Assembly: GCA_948471115.1 (NCBI GenBank)
Contig: CAOKRJ010000001.1
Span: forward strand, 1 to 35,998
DNA from: an uncultured Clostridium sp.
Lineage (GTDB): Bacteria > Bacillota > Clostridia > TANB77 > CAG-508
Length of the DNA stretch: 35,998 nt
Reading direction: 5' to 3'
Positions 25,269 to 34,825 of the stretch are shown here, in pieces (within the stretch, counting starts at the first letter, position 1; every line of letters begins with the position of its first letter). Made by a program: the position numbers and the translations under genes. The notes under the pieces are model-generated. The model was not told where the DNA came from. It did not search any database and saw only the letters and a list, made by a program, of their open reading frames with translations.

Positions 25269-25868
25269 ATGTCAAAAACACTATGGAAATCAGGAACATT
25301 TGAATATCCAATACCAGCTGTAATGGTATCTTGTGGAAGTATGGAAAAATCAAACATAATAACAGTTGCTTGGACTGGTATTGTTTGTACTAATCCTGCA
25401 AAAGTATATATATCAATACGACCAGAAAGATATTCATATAATATAATAAAAGAAACACATGAATTTGTAATAAATCTTACCACAGAAGAGTTAGCTTTTG
25501 CTACAGATTGGTGTGGAGTTAAAACAGGAAGAAATGTTGATAAATTTAAAGCTATGAAGTTAACAAAACAAAAGGCTAATTTTGTAAAATGTCCAATGAT
25601 AGGTGAAAGTCCAGTATCAGTAGAATGTAAAGTCACAGAAATAAAAGAATTAGGAAGTCATCATATGTTTATTGCAGATGTACTAGGAATAAATGCAGAT
25701 GATAGATACATAGATGAAAATGGAGCTTTTGATATATCAAAATGCAATTTAATTGCTTATGCAAATGGAGGATACTATTCTTTAGGAAATAAAATAGGTA
25801 AATTTGGCTTTTCAGTAAAAAAGAAAAAAGTAGTAAAAGATAGTTCGAATAAAAACAGAATACATTAA
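25269..25868 (+). CDS. Flavin reductase-like / FMN-binding split-barrel protein
   Basis: The 199-residue protein matches the flavin reductase-like domain: GTFEYPIPAVMVSCG at the start, NIITVAWTGIVCTNPAKVYI, SIRPERYSYNIIKET and EFVINL, followed by DWCGVKTGRN and VECKVTEIKELGSHHMFIADV. Such proteins bind FMN and reduce it or pass electrons, but the partner is not visible. An upstream frame extends to 25128 but overlaps a terminator, and AAGGAAGGAAA lies directly before ATG 25269, so this start is preferred. Confidence 0.87.
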   Translation: MSKTLWKSGTFEYPIPAVMVSCGSMEKSNIITVAWTGIVCTNPAKVYISIRPERYSYNIIKETHEFVINLTTEELAFATDWCGVKTGRNVDKFKAMKLTKQKANFVKCPMIGESPVSVECKVTEIKELGSHHMFIADVLGINADDRYIDENGAFDISKCNLIAYANGGYYSLGNKIGKFGFSVKKKKVVKDSSNKNRIH

Positions 25869-25893
25869 TTGCCATTTTGGAAAGGAATTAATT

Positions 25894-27510
25894 ATGAGAA
25901 AATACAATTTTTTGAAATATGTATTTGTAATATTTGTAATAGCATTAATAATATTTGCTGTATACTTAAATAAAAAAGGAAATGCTGAAAATACAGTAGA
26001 AGAAGCAACGCAAAAAAAAGAAGAAAAAAATTTGACAACAATAACAACATTAAGAATTGCTGCTATAAGCCTAGATACAATAAATCCAATAACAAGTAAA
26101 AATCAAAATGTGCAAGATATATCTAAATTAATATATGAACCAATGCTATCAATTACAGAAGATTATCAAATTGAAAATTGTTTAGCAAAAGAGTGGATAA
26201 ATTTAAGTGACACTGCTTATGTAGTAGTTTTGAAAGAAGGAGTTAGATGGCAAAATGGGGGACAACTTACTGCAAATGATATAAAGTTTACGATAGAACA
26301 AATCCAATCAATGGGGGAAAATTCAATTTACTATTCTAATGTAAAACATATAGTAAATGTAGAAATATTAAATATTTATACAGTAAAAATAACAATAGTT
26401 GATAAAATTCCATTCTTTGAATACAATTTAACATTCCCAATAATGTCATCACAATACTATGAAAATGATGCAATTGCGACCAGTCAAAAAAATAACTATG
26501 CTCCAGGAACAGGAAAATATACAATTGGAAATATAACAAGTACTGAAATAGAGCTAAAAAAGAATAATAATTGGTGGGGGATATCATCAGGAAGAAATTT
26601 ATCATTAGAAACTATTTTAGTAAAAATGTATTCATCTGCGGGCGAAGCATATAATGCATTTAAATTAGGAAATCTCGATTTAATGACAACTCAAAGTTTA
26701 AATTATGAAGAATATATAGGAACAATGGGGTATAAAACAGTAGAATATATTGGAAGAGAATATGATTATTTAGCACTTAACTGTTCTAGTGTAGCACTAC
26801 ATTATGAAGAACTTAGAAAAGCAATAAACTATGCAATAGACAAGTCAAATATAGTAACCTCTGTATATGAAAATAAATATTATGTTGCAGACTTTCCAGT
26901 AAGTACATCAAACTATTTATATAAAGTAGAAAAAGTAAGTTCTAGTTATAACACCAATAAATCAAAAGAATTATTAGAAGAAGCTGGTTGGGAACTTGTA
27001 GGTGGAAATTGGCAGAAACAAGATGAAGGTACAACTATAAGAGCAAGATTAAACTTAGTAGTAGATTCAAGTAATTTAAAAAGAGTAGCAGTTGCAGAAG
27101 AAATAGAAAAACAATTAGCACAAATGGGAATAATTGTAAACATAATAAGAGCAAATACAACACAATATGCAAAATACTTAGAGAATAAAAATTATGATAT
27201 GATTTTAACAGGTAAGCTAACAGGAATTAGTCCAGATTTAACAAGTTATATAGGGAAAGGGAATCTATCACAGTTTGAAGATATAGAAATGAACGAACTT
27301 TTAAGACAAATCGCAGATTTATCAGATAATGAAAATGAATTAAAAAATAAATACAAACAATTAATTAGATTAATAGAAGAAGAAAGACCATATGTAAGTT
27401 TATACTTTAATAGAGGGACTATAATATATGCACAAGATTTACAAGGAAGAATAACACCAAATTTTTATAATATATTTTATAATATAGAAGAATGGGTAAG
27501 ACAATATTAA
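25894..27510 (+). CDS. Membrane-anchored ABC substrate-binding protein, family 5 (peptide type)
   Basis: The 538-residue product has one N-terminal hydrophobic segment (about 9-25, VFVIFVIALIIFAVYL) without a lipobox cysteine, so it is a signal anchor rather than a lipoprotein. A Lys/Glu/Thr linker follows. The rest is the family 5 solute-binding fold: LRIAAISLDTINPITSKN, LIYEPMLSITEDYQIE, LKEGVRWQNGGQLTANDIKF and YDYLALNCSS, with the C-terminal SLYFNRGT. Family members bind oligopeptides or nickel and deliver them to Opp/Dpp permeases. No permease or ATPase gene lies beside it, so its partner is unknown. GGAAAGGAATT precedes the ATG. Confidence 0.85.
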   Translation: MRKYNFLKYVFVIFVIALIIFAVYLNKKGNAENTVEEATQKKEEKNLTTITTLRIAAISLDTINPITSKNQNVQDISKLIYEPMLSITEDYQIENCLAKEWINLSDTAYVVVLKEGVRWQNGGQLTANDIKFTIEQIQSMGENSIYYSNVKHIVNVEILNIYTVKITIVDKIPFFEYNLTFPIMSSQYYENDAIATSQKNNYAPGTGKYTIGNITSTEIELKKNNNWWGISSGRNLSLETILVKMYSSAGEAYNAFKLGNLDLMTTQSLNYEEYIGTMGYKTVEYIGREYDYLALNCSSVALHYEELRKAINYAIDKSNIVTSVYENKYYVADFPVSTSNYLYKVEKVSSSYNTNKSKELLEEAGWELVGGNWQKQDEGTTIRARLNLVVDSSNLKRVAVAEEIEKQLAQMGIIVNIIRANTTQYAKYLENKNYDMILTGKLTGISPDLTSYIGKGNLSQFEDIEMNELLRQIADLSDNENELKNKYKQLIRLIEEERPYVSLYFNRGTIIYAQDLQGRITPNFYNIFYNIEEWVRQY

Positions 27511-27648
27511 AATAGAGATTAGAAATTAGAATATTTAGGTACAGAGTAAACCTTACCCATGAAAAATAAATTATAACATGACGATATAATTATAAAATAT
27601 AGTGGTGGCTTTTGGACGTCCGTTTGTCAAATAAATTACCTAAAAATA

Positions 27649-27677
27649 TTGACAGCAAATGAAAAAGTATATATAAT
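27649..27677 (+). promoter_or_regulatory. Consensus promoter of tig
   Basis: TTGACA (27649-27654) and TATAAT (27672-27677), separated by 17 bases, are a perfect sigma-A promoter, 42 bases before the trigger factor ATG. It probably drives tig and clpP. The 209-base gap before tig also holds GTGGTGGC and GGACGTCCG near 27602-27625. Confidence 0.88.
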
Positions 27678-27719
27678 AATAACATTAAAATTAAAAAAAG
27701 TAGAGAGGAAGAAAAAGAA

Positions 27720-29003
27720 ATGAGCATTAAAATTGAAAAAACAGAGAATGCAAATGAATTAAAATTAGAATTTACAATAGAAGCAGAAAAATTTGTAAAA
27801 GCAATAAAAACAGTATATGTAAAAAGTTCAAAATATTTTAATATACCAGGATTTAGAAAAGGAAAAGCTCCATTTGAAATGGCAGAAAGAATGTATGGAA
27901 CAGAAATATTTTATGAAGATGCTTTTAATGAAGTAGTTCCACCAGTATTTGAAGAAGAAATGAAATCAAATAATATTGAACCAGTAAGCAAACCACAAAT
28001 TGAAGTTAAACAAATGGAAAAAGGGAAAGATTTAATTTTTACAGCAGTTATCCAAACAAAGCCAGAAGTAAAACTTGGAAAATATAAAGGTGTACAAATA
28101 AAAAAAATAGAATATCCTGTATCTGAAGAAGATATTAACAAAGAGTTAAATACAATGGCGGAAAAAAATTCAAGATTAGTTGTAGTAGAAGATAGACCAG
28201 TTGAAAATAAAGATACAGTTGTAATGGACTTTGAAGGATTTGTTGATGGAAAAGCATTTGAAGGTGGAAAAGCAGAAGGATATGAACTAGAAATAGGAAG
28301 TAACACTTTTATTCCAGGATTTGAAGATCAAATGGTTGGAATGAAGGTAGATGAAGAAAAAGACATTCAAGTAAAATTTCCTGAAGAATATTTTTCTGAA
28401 GAATTAAAAGGAAAAGATGCAATATTTAAGGTTAAAGTGCATGAAATAAAGAAGAAGGAAATACCAGAACTTAATGATGAATTTACAAAAGATACAAGTG
28501 AATTTGATACACTAGAAGAATTAAAAGCTAGTATAAAAGAAAAGTTAGAAAATGAGAACAAAAATAGAGAAAAATATGAAACAGAAGATGAGGCAATAAA
28601 AGCTGTATGTGAAAACACAGAAATTGATATTCCATCAGGAATGGTAGAAACAGAAATAGATAACATAGTAAAAGATGTTGAAACAAGACTACAATATCAA
28701 GGAATGAATTTAGATAACTACTTACAAATGGTAGGAAAGACAATGGAAGAATTCAGAAAAGAAAACGAAGAACAAGCTAAAATATCTGTAAAAACAAGAT
28801 TAGTATTAGAAGCTATAATAAAAGAAGAAAAAATAGAGCCAGAAGAAGAAGCTATTAATACAAAAGTTACAGAAATGGCAGATACATATGGAAAATCAGC
28901 AGATGAATTAAAACAAAATGAACAATTCATGAACTATATTAAAAACTTTATAGTAAATGAAAAAGTTGTTGAATTCATCGTTGAAAATGCAAAAATCAAA
29001 TAA
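27720..29003 (+). CDS. tig: Trigger factor (ribosome-associated chaperone)
   Basis: Trigger factor binds nascent chains at the ribosome exit and has peptidyl-prolyl isomerase activity. The ribosome-docking signature GFRKGKAP lies in the N-terminal domain (about 44-51). The FKBP-like domain (about 150-245) shows VVMDFEGFVDGKAFEGG and FIPGFEDQMVGMKV. The helical C-terminal domain completes 427 residues, the normal length. AGAGAGGAAG precedes the ATG. It is followed 32 bases later by clpP, the common order tig-clpP-clpX, joining folding and degradation. Confidence 0.97.
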   Translation: MSIKIEKTENANELKLEFTIEAEKFVKAIKTVYVKSSKYFNIPGFRKGKAPFEMAERMYGTEIFYEDAFNEVVPPVFEEEMKSNNIEPVSKPQIEVKQMEKGKDLIFTAVIQTKPEVKLGKYKGVQIKKIEYPVSEEDINKELNTMAEKNSRLVVVEDRPVENKDTVVMDFEGFVDGKAFEGGKAEGYELEIGSNTFIPGFEDQMVGMKVDEEKDIQVKFPEEYFSEELKGKDAIFKVKVHEIKKKEIPELNDEFTKDTSEFDTLEELKASIKEKLENENKNREKYETEDEAIKAVCENTEIDIPSGMVETEIDNIVKDVETRLQYQGMNLDNYLQMVGKTMEEFRKENEEQAKISVKTRLVLEAIIKEEKIEPEEEAINTKVTEMADTYGKSADELKQNEQFMNYIKNFIVNEKVVEFIVENAKIK

Positions 29004-29035
29004 TTAAATTGAATTAAACAAGGGAGGAAAAATTA

Positions 29036-29644
29036 ATGTTAGATGAAAAAAATACATTAATACCATACGTAATAGAGCAAACAAACAAAGGTGAGAGATC
29101 ATATGATATATACTCAAGACTATTAAAAGACAGAATAATATTTTTAGGAGAAGAGGTAGACCAAGCAAGTGCAAATGTAATAGTTGCAGAATTATTATTT
29201 TTAGAAGCAGAAGATCCAGACAAAGAAATTTATTTATACATAAATAGTCCAGGAGGTTCTATAACAGCAGGTATGGCAATATATGATACAATTAATTATA
29301 TAAAATGTCCAGTATCAACAATATGTATAGGAATGGCAGCAAGTATGGGAGCAGTTCTATTAGCATCAGGAACAAAAGGAAAACGTTATGCAACACCAAA
29401 CTCAGAAATTTTAATACACCAACCATTAATAATGGGTGGAGGAATACAAGGTCAAACAACAGAAATCAAAATACATGCAGACCATATGGTAAAAACGAGA
29501 GAAAAGTTAAACAAAATATTAAGTGAAAGAACAGGTCAACCATTAGATGTAATCAATAGAGACACTGAAAGGGACAATTACATGACAGCAGAAGAAGCAT
29601 TAAAATATGGTTTAATAGATGGAATAATGGAAAGACCACAATAA
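29036..29644 (+). CDS. clpP: ATP-dependent Clp protease proteolytic subunit
   Basis: ClpP forms the barrel that degrades proteins fed by ClpX or other AAA+ partners. The catalytic triad is visible as Ser103 in GMAASMGAV, His128 in ILIHQP and Asp176 in [26 protein letters not shown] and the final [14 protein letters not shown] are typical. At 202 residues it is a normal length. GGGAGG precedes the ATG. It is 32 bases after tig and 218 bases before clpX; the gap to clpX contains a palindromic repeat. Confidence 0.97.
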   Translation: MLDEKNTLIPYVIEQTNKGERSYDIYSRLLKDRIIFLGEEVDQASANVIVAELLFLEAEDPDKEIYLYINSPGGSITAGMAIYDTINYIKCPVSTICIGMAASMGAVLLASGTKGKRYATPNSEILIHQPLIMGGGIQGQTTEIKIHADHMVKTREKLNKILSERTGQPLDVINRDTERDNYMTAEEALKYGLIDGIMERPQ

Positions 29645-29698
29645 AACTAAAACAAGCCTGAATTTAGACATGGACGTGTAACGCATATTTAATAAATT

Positions 29699-29774
29699 GT
29701 AGGGGTATGTTGTAGCGTGCTAGCAGAAATTAAAGATAATTTTAAAGCGGGTACATTGCAATATGCCCCTATAA
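29699..29774. repeat. Imperfect TAGGGG/CCCCTA palindrome between clpP and clpX
   Basis: TGTAGGGGTATGTTGTA near 29698-29715 is largely complementary (several G-U pairs) to the stretch ending ATGCCCCTATA near 29774, with about 40 bases between. It is more GC-rich than its flanks and resembles the elements at 5221-5270 and 7423-7451. It may also act as a clpP terminator. The rest of the gap is AT-rich clpX leader. Confidence 0.5.
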
Positions 29775-29862
29775 TCAAATTTTTTAAATATACAAAAGAA
29801 TAGAGTATAAAAATGAAACCAAATGAAACAATAATAAAATATAATAAATAGGAGGCACGTTA

Positions 29863-31176
29863 ATGCCAAAGAGTAAAGAGAAAAATATAAAATGTTCCTT
29901 TTGTGGAAAACCACAAACAGGAGTAAAAAGAATAATCGCAGGACCAGGAGTATATATATGCGATGAATGTATAGGCGTATGTAGAAATATATTAGATGAA
30001 GACGATTTAGAATATGATAATATGCAATATGCAATAGAAGAAGAAAAAAAAGAGTTACCAAATCCACAAGAAATAAAAAATATACTAGATGATTATGTAA
30101 TAGGTCAAGAAGATGCGAAAAAAACTTTATCAGTAGCAGTATACAATCATTATAAAAGAATAAATAATCAAGAAGATATTGATGATGTAGAAATTCAAAA
30201 AAGTAATGTATTATTACTAGGACCTACAGGTTGTGGAAAAACATTATTAGCACAAACATTAGCTAAAATCCTAAATGTTCCATTTGCAATAGCAGATGCA
30301 ACAACATTAACAGAGGCAGGATATGTAGGAGAAGATGTAGAAAATATACTATTAAAATTAATTCAATCAGCTGATTATGATGTAGAAAAAGCAGAACAAG
30401 GAATTGTATATATTGATGAAATAGATAAAATAACGAGGAAGTCAGAAAATCCATCAATTACAAGAGATGTTAGTGGAGAAGGAGTACAACAATCACTCTT
30501 AAAAATAATAGAAGGAACAATTGCTTCAGTTCCACCTCAAGGAGGAAGGAAACATCCTCATCAAGAGCTAATTCAAATAAATACAGAAAACATATTATTT
30601 ATTTGTGGAGGAGCATTTGAGGGACTAGACAAAATTATTAACGAAAGAATAGGAAAAAAATTAATAGGATTTGGTCAAGAAAAAGATAGTAATCAAGAAA
30701 TAGATAAATATAAAGCATATGAAGATTTATTACCACAAGATTTATTGAAATTTGGACTAATTCCAGAATTTGTAGGGAGATTGCCTATTGTAACCACACT
30801 AAAAGAATTAAATAAAGAAGCACTAATTAAAATAGTTACAGAACCAAAAAATGCTTTAGTAAAACAATATAAAAAGCTATTAGAATTAGATGGAGTAGAA
30901 CTAGAATTTGAAGATGGAGCATTACAGGCAATTGTAAATAAAGCAATAGAAAGAAAGACAGGAGCAAGAGGACTTCGTTCAATTATAGAAGAAATAATGA
31001 GAGATATTATGTTTGATATACCATCAAATAATAAAATTGAAAAATGTATTATAACTAGGGAAACAGTATTAAATCATGAAACACCAAAATTAGTTATAAA
31101 TGAAAATAAAGAACAAAAACCTACAACAAAAAAGAAAAGAAAAAAAGTAATAGAGAAAAACAAACAAAGTGCTTAG
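29863..31176 (+). CDS. clpX: ATP-dependent Clp protease ATP-binding subunit ClpX
   Basis: ClpX unfolds substrates and threads them into ClpP. The N-terminal zinc-binding domain has four cysteines (Cys11, Cys14, Cys33, Cys36). The AAA+ module has Walker A GPTGCGKT (120-127), Walker [10 protein letters not shown], the pore loop AGYVGEDVE and sensor regions ending [11 protein letters not shown]. The loop IGF at 268-270, which docks on ClpP, is present. The C-terminal tail after about 415 is lysine-rich and low complexity. TAGGAGG precedes the ATG. At 437 residues it is a complete ClpX. Confidence 0.97.
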   Translation: MPKSKEKNIKCSFCGKPQTGVKRIIAGPGVYICDECIGVCRNILDEDDLEYDNMQYAIEEEKKELPNPQEIKNILDDYVIGQEDAKKTLSVAVYNHYKRINNQEDIDDVEIQKSNVLLLGPTGCGKTLLAQTLAKILNVPFAIADATTLTEAGYVGEDVENILLKLIQSADYDVEKAEQGIVYIDEIDKITRKSENPSITRDVSGEGVQQSLLKIIEGTIASVPPQGGRKHPHQELIQINTENILFICGGAFEGLDKIINERIGKKLIGFGQEKDSNQEIDKYKAYEDLLPQDLLKFGLIPEFVGRLPIVTTLKELNKEALIKIVTEPKNALVKQYKKLLELDGVELEFEDGALQAIVNKAIERKTGARGLRSIIEEIMRDIMFDIPSNNKIEKCIITRETVLNHETPKLVINENKEQKPTTKKKRKKVIEKNKQSA

Positions 31177-31184
31177 AAAATTGG

Positions 31185-31227
31185 ATAGTGAATGATTAAA
31201 AATGAATAATTAATAATTATTCACTAT
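31185..31227. repeat. ATAGTGAAT palindrome between clpX and ileS
   Basis: Arms 31185-31198 and 31214-31227 pair at 13 of 14 positions, with core ATAGTGAAT as in the element at 1691-1799. It fills most of the 76-base gap between clpX and ileS. It may be a small dispersed repeat and, at the same time, the clpX terminator. Confidence 0.55.
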
Positions 31228-31252
31228 TAATTATAATATAGGGGGAATATAC

Positions 31253-34200
31253 ATGTACAAAAAAGTTGAATTACCAAATGGTTTTCCAGGAATGGAAAGA
31301 GAAGTCTTAAACATGTGGAAGGAAAAAGATATAATAGATAAAAATTTCAAATTAAACAAAGATGGAGAATACTTTACATTTTATGATGGACCACCAACAG
31401 CTAATGGTAAACCACATGTTGGACATATCCTAACAAGAGTTATGAAAGACATTATACCAAGATATAAAGTAATGAAAGGTTATAAAGTAATCAGAAAAGC
31501 TGGATGGGATACGCAAGGATTACCAGTAGAACTTGAAATAGAAAAGAAACTTGGAATATCTGGAAAAGCACAAATAGAAGAATATGGTGTAGAAAAATTT
31601 ATCAAAGACTGTAAATCAAGTGTATTTAACTATGTTTCACAATGGGAAAAAATGACAAACCAAATAGGTTACTGGGTTGATATGGAAAACCCATATGTAA
31701 CCTACCATAATGAATACATAGAATCTATTTGGTGGGCAGTAAAACAAATGTGGGACAAAAATTTGATATATCAAGGACATAAAGTTATGCCATATTGTCC
31801 AAGATGTGGAACAGCCTTATCTTCACATGAAGTAGCTCAAGGCTATAAAGATGTAAACGACATGACATGTGTAGCAAAATTTAAAATAGATGAAAACAAA
31901 TATATATTAGCATGGACAACAACACCATGGACACTACCGTCAAACTTAGCACTATGCATAAATAAAAACTTTACATATGTTGAAGCAAAAATTAAAGACG
32001 GCATAGAAATAGATGAAAACTGCAATATGAAATTAGGAGAAAGCTATATATTAGCAAAAGACTTATGTGATGGAATTTTGGGAGAAGGAAAATATGACAT
32101 TATAAAAGAGTTTAAAGGTGAGGAATTATTAGGAACAAAATATGAACAACTATTACCATATGGAAAAGTAGAAGGAAAAGCATTTGTTGTAATACATGGA
32201 GACTATGTAAGTTTATCAGAAGGTACAGGAATAGTTCATATAGCACCAGCTTATGGTGAAGATGATAGTTTTGTAGCAAAACAAAATGGAATAACATTTA
32301 TAAACTTAGTAGATAAAGAAGGAAAATTTGTTGAAGAAGTTACCCCATGGGCTGGAAAAAATGTAAGAAAATGTAATGAAAGCATAGTAGAATATTTGAA
32401 AAATGCTAATAAGCTATTCAAATCAGAAAGACATATGCATTCATATCCACACTGTTGGAGATGTGATACACCATTACTATATTATCCAAAAGAAAGTTGG
32501 TTTGTAGCAATGACTACATTAAAAGATGAACTTGTTGAAAATAACAACAAAATTCATTGGTATCCAGACACAATAAGAACTGGAAGATTTGGAAACTTTG
32601 TAGAAAATGTAATAGACTGGTGTATTTCAAGAGACAGATATTGGGGAACACCACTTCCAATATGGGGGTGTGAATGTGGGCACAAAGAATGTATAGGAAG
32701 TATAAAAGATTTAAAAGAAAAAGGAATAAATGTACCAGAAGATATAGAACTTCATAAACCATATATAGATGATGTTCATTTAAAATGTCCTGAATGTGGA
32801 AAAGAAATGACAAGAGTAAAAGAGGTCATGGATTGTTGGTTTGATTCAGGTTCAATGCCATTTGCACAATTACATTATCCTTTTGAAAATAAAGAATTAT
32901 TTGAAAAGAATTTCCCAGCACAATTTATATCAGAAGCAGTAGACCAAACGAGAGGATGGTTCTATACATTACTTGCTGTATCAACTGCAGTATTTGGAAA
33001 ATCAGCATTTGAAAACTGTATAGTATTAGGACATGTCCTAGACAAAAAAGGATTAAAAATGTCAAAATCTAAAGGAAATGTAGTAGACCCATTTGAAGTT
33101 ATGGAAGGAGAAGGAGCAGATGCAACAAGATGGCATTTCTATACATCAAGTGCACCATGGTTACCAACTAGATTTTCAAAAGAAGATGTAGGGGAAACAT
33201 CAAGAAGATTTTTAGGAACTCTATGGAATGTATATTCTTTCTATGTTTTATATGCAGAAATAGATAAAATAAACCCATTACAACATAAAGGGTTTATCTC
33301 AGAAAATGTAATGGATAAATGGATAATAAGTAAATTAAACACATTAGTAAAATCTGTAGATGAAAAATTAGAAGCATATGATATAACAGGAGCAGCACTA
33401 GATATAGAAAATTTCACAGATGAACTTTCAAACTGGTATGTAAGAAGAAATAGAAGCAGATTTTGGGCAAATGCACTAACAGATGATAAATTAGGAGCAT
33501 TTATGACGTTATATAGAGTTTTAGTAACACTATGTCAAGTAGCAGCACCATTTGTACCATTTATAACAGAAAATATGTATCAAAACTTAGTAGTATCACT
33601 TGATAGGAATGCTAAAGAAAGTGTTCATTTAAACATGTGGCCAGAATATTATGTAGAAGAAGTAGATAAAAAGTTAGAAGAAGAAATGGAATTAGCATAC
33701 AACTTAGTAAAATTAGGAAGAAGTGCAAGAAACTCGGCAAATATAAAAAATAGGCAACCACTTTCAAAAATGTTAATATCAGAAAAAGCAATTCCAGAAT
33801 ATTATGGAGACATTATAAAAGATGAATTAAATATAAAGACAGTAATACTTGGAGCAGATTTATCAAAATATGTAAACTTTAATATAATGCCTAATTTACC
33901 AGTATTAGGAAAAACTTATGGAAAATTAATACCACAAATAAAGAAATATATATCATCTCAAAATCAAATGGAATTAGCAGGAAAAATCAAAAATGGTGAA
34001 TCAATAGTAGCAAAACTAGGAGAAACAGAAATAGAATTAAATGCAGAAAATTTACTTGTAACAATGCAAGGAATAGAAGGATTTGCATTTGCAGGAACAG
34101 GAACATTAGGTGTAGTATTAGATACAACAATAACACAAGAGCTAAAAGAAGAAGGTTATGTAAGAGAATTAATATCAAAAATCCAAAACATGAGAAAAGA

Positions 34201-34399
34201 CAAAGGATTTGAGGTATTAGACAGAATTACATTATATGTAAATGGAAATAAAACATTAGAAGATATTATAGAAAAAAATAAACCAGAAATAAAAAAGGAA
34301 ACATTAACAATAGAAATTGTATATAATGCTGAAAGAAAAGAATATACAGAATGTAATATAAATGGAGAGAAAATAAATATTGATGTAGAACTAATATAA
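31253..34399 (+). CDS. ileS: Isoleucyl-tRNA synthetase, IleRS2-like
   Basis: The 1048-residue class I synthetase attaches isoleucine to tRNA-Ile. The HIGH-like motif is [12 protein letters not shown] (46-57), and KMSKSKGN is at about 602-609. [19 protein letters not shown] (zinc-type cysteines), [17 protein letters not shown] (CP1 editing domain) and [16 protein letters not shown] are typical. [18 protein letters not shown], the length and the C-terminal part indicate the IleRS2 (eukaryote-like) type rather than the shorter IleRS1. Some IleRS2 enzymes resist mupirocin, but that is not read from sequence here. The 76-base leader is too short for a T-box riboswitch. GGGGG precedes the ATG. Confidence 0.95.
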   Translation: MYKKVELPNGFPGMEREVLNMWKEKDIIDKNFKLNKDGEYFTFYDGPPTANGKPHVGHILTRVMKDIIPRYKVMKGYKVIRKAGWDTQGLPVELEIEKKLGISGKAQIEEYGVEKFIKDCKSSVFNYVSQWEKMTNQIGYWVDMENPYVTYHNEYIESIWWAVKQMWDKNLIYQGHKVMPYCPRCGTALSSHEVAQGYKDVNDMTCVAKFKIDENKYILAWTTTPWTLPSNLALCINKNFTYVEAKIKDGIEIDENCNMKLGESYILAKDLCDGILGEGKYDIIKEFKGEELLGTKYEQLLPYGKVEGKAFVVIHGDYVSLSEGTGIVHIAPAYGEDDSFVAKQNGITFINLVDKEGKFVEEVTPWAGKNVRKCNESIVEYLKNANKLFKSERHMHSYPHCWRCDTPLLYYPKESWFVAMTTLKDELVENNNKIHWYPDTIRTGRFGNFVENVIDWCISRDRYWGTPLPIWGCECGHKECIGSIKDLKEKGINVPEDIELHKPYIDDVHLKCPECGKEMTRVKEVMDCWFDSGSMPFAQLHYPFENKELFEKNFPAQFISEAVDQTRGWFYTLLAVSTAVFGKSAFENCIVLGHVLDKKGLKMSKSKGNVVDPFEVMEGEGADATRWHFYTSSAPWLPTRFSKEDVGETSRRFLGTLWNVYSFYVLYAEIDKINPLQHKGFISENVMDKWIISKLNTLVKSVDEKLEAYDITGAALDIENFTDELSNWYVRRNRSRFWANALTDDKLGAFMTLYRVLVTLCQVAAPFVPFITENMYQNLVVSLDRNAKESVHLNMWPEYYVEEVDKKLEEEMELAYNLVKLGRSARNSANIKNRQPLSKMLISEKAIPEYYGDIIKDELNIKTVILGADLSKYVNFNIMPNLPVLGKTYGKLIPQIKKYISSQNQMELAGKIKNGESIVAKLGETEIELNAENLLVTMQGIEGFAFAGTGTLGVVLDTTITQELKEEGYVRELISKIQNMRKDKGFEVLDRITLYVNGNKTLEDIIEKNKPEIKKETLTIEIVYNAERKEYTECNINGEKINIDVELI

Positions 34400-34520
34400 A
34401 ATAATAAAATTGTTATGTTGTATGATAACTTTTTCTTTATATTATGAAAATGCAAAAACTAAAATAGAAAAAGTATTGCATAATTTGTCGTTATATGATA
34501 ATATAAATAAGACTTAAAGA

Positions 34521-34571
34521 AATAGGTTAAAAAAAAACTCCTAAAGAGGTTTTGATTTAATCTATTTTTTT
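34521..34571 (+). terminator. Terminator after ileS, before pyrG
   Basis: AATAGGTTAAA (34521-34531) pairs with TTTAATCTATT (34556-34566, one G-U), and an inner stem joins AAAACTC (34534-34540) to GAGGTTTT (34546-34553, one bulge), with a T7 run ending the structure. A weaker GTTAT/ATAAC hairpin followed by TTTTT (34412-34435) lies just after the ileS stop. The 426-base gap 34400-34825 otherwise shows a possible promoter (TTTGTA near 34678, TATACT near 34700) and no ORF. Attenuation of pyrG is possible, but the terminator lies about 255 bases before the ATG. Confidence 0.6.
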
Positions 34572-34825
34572 ATATAGTAAGTAATTACGTATTGATATAA
34601 GTTTCCATACTAGGGAATTATAGTGAAAGTTAGATTTTGTAACAATTGGTACGATGTACATTTATTAAGCGTAGCATTTGTAATATGTATGGATAAGTTA
34701 TACTTTAGCAAAATTTTAGTTATGGCTTTTATATTTTATTACTATTACAACTAAAAAATGGAAATTTATAAAAAAACAAACAAGTATGAATAAATGGAGA
34801 AAGAGGAAAAAAGGAGAGATAAAAG

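Noticed and set aside
29305..29526. A second ORF inside clpP on the same strand
   Set aside because: It is an out-of-frame shadow with repetitive Asn/Arg content and no ribosome site.
31177..31252. T-box riboswitch before ileS
   Set aside because: The gap is only 76 bases and is occupied by a palindromic repeat; no T-box sequence is present.
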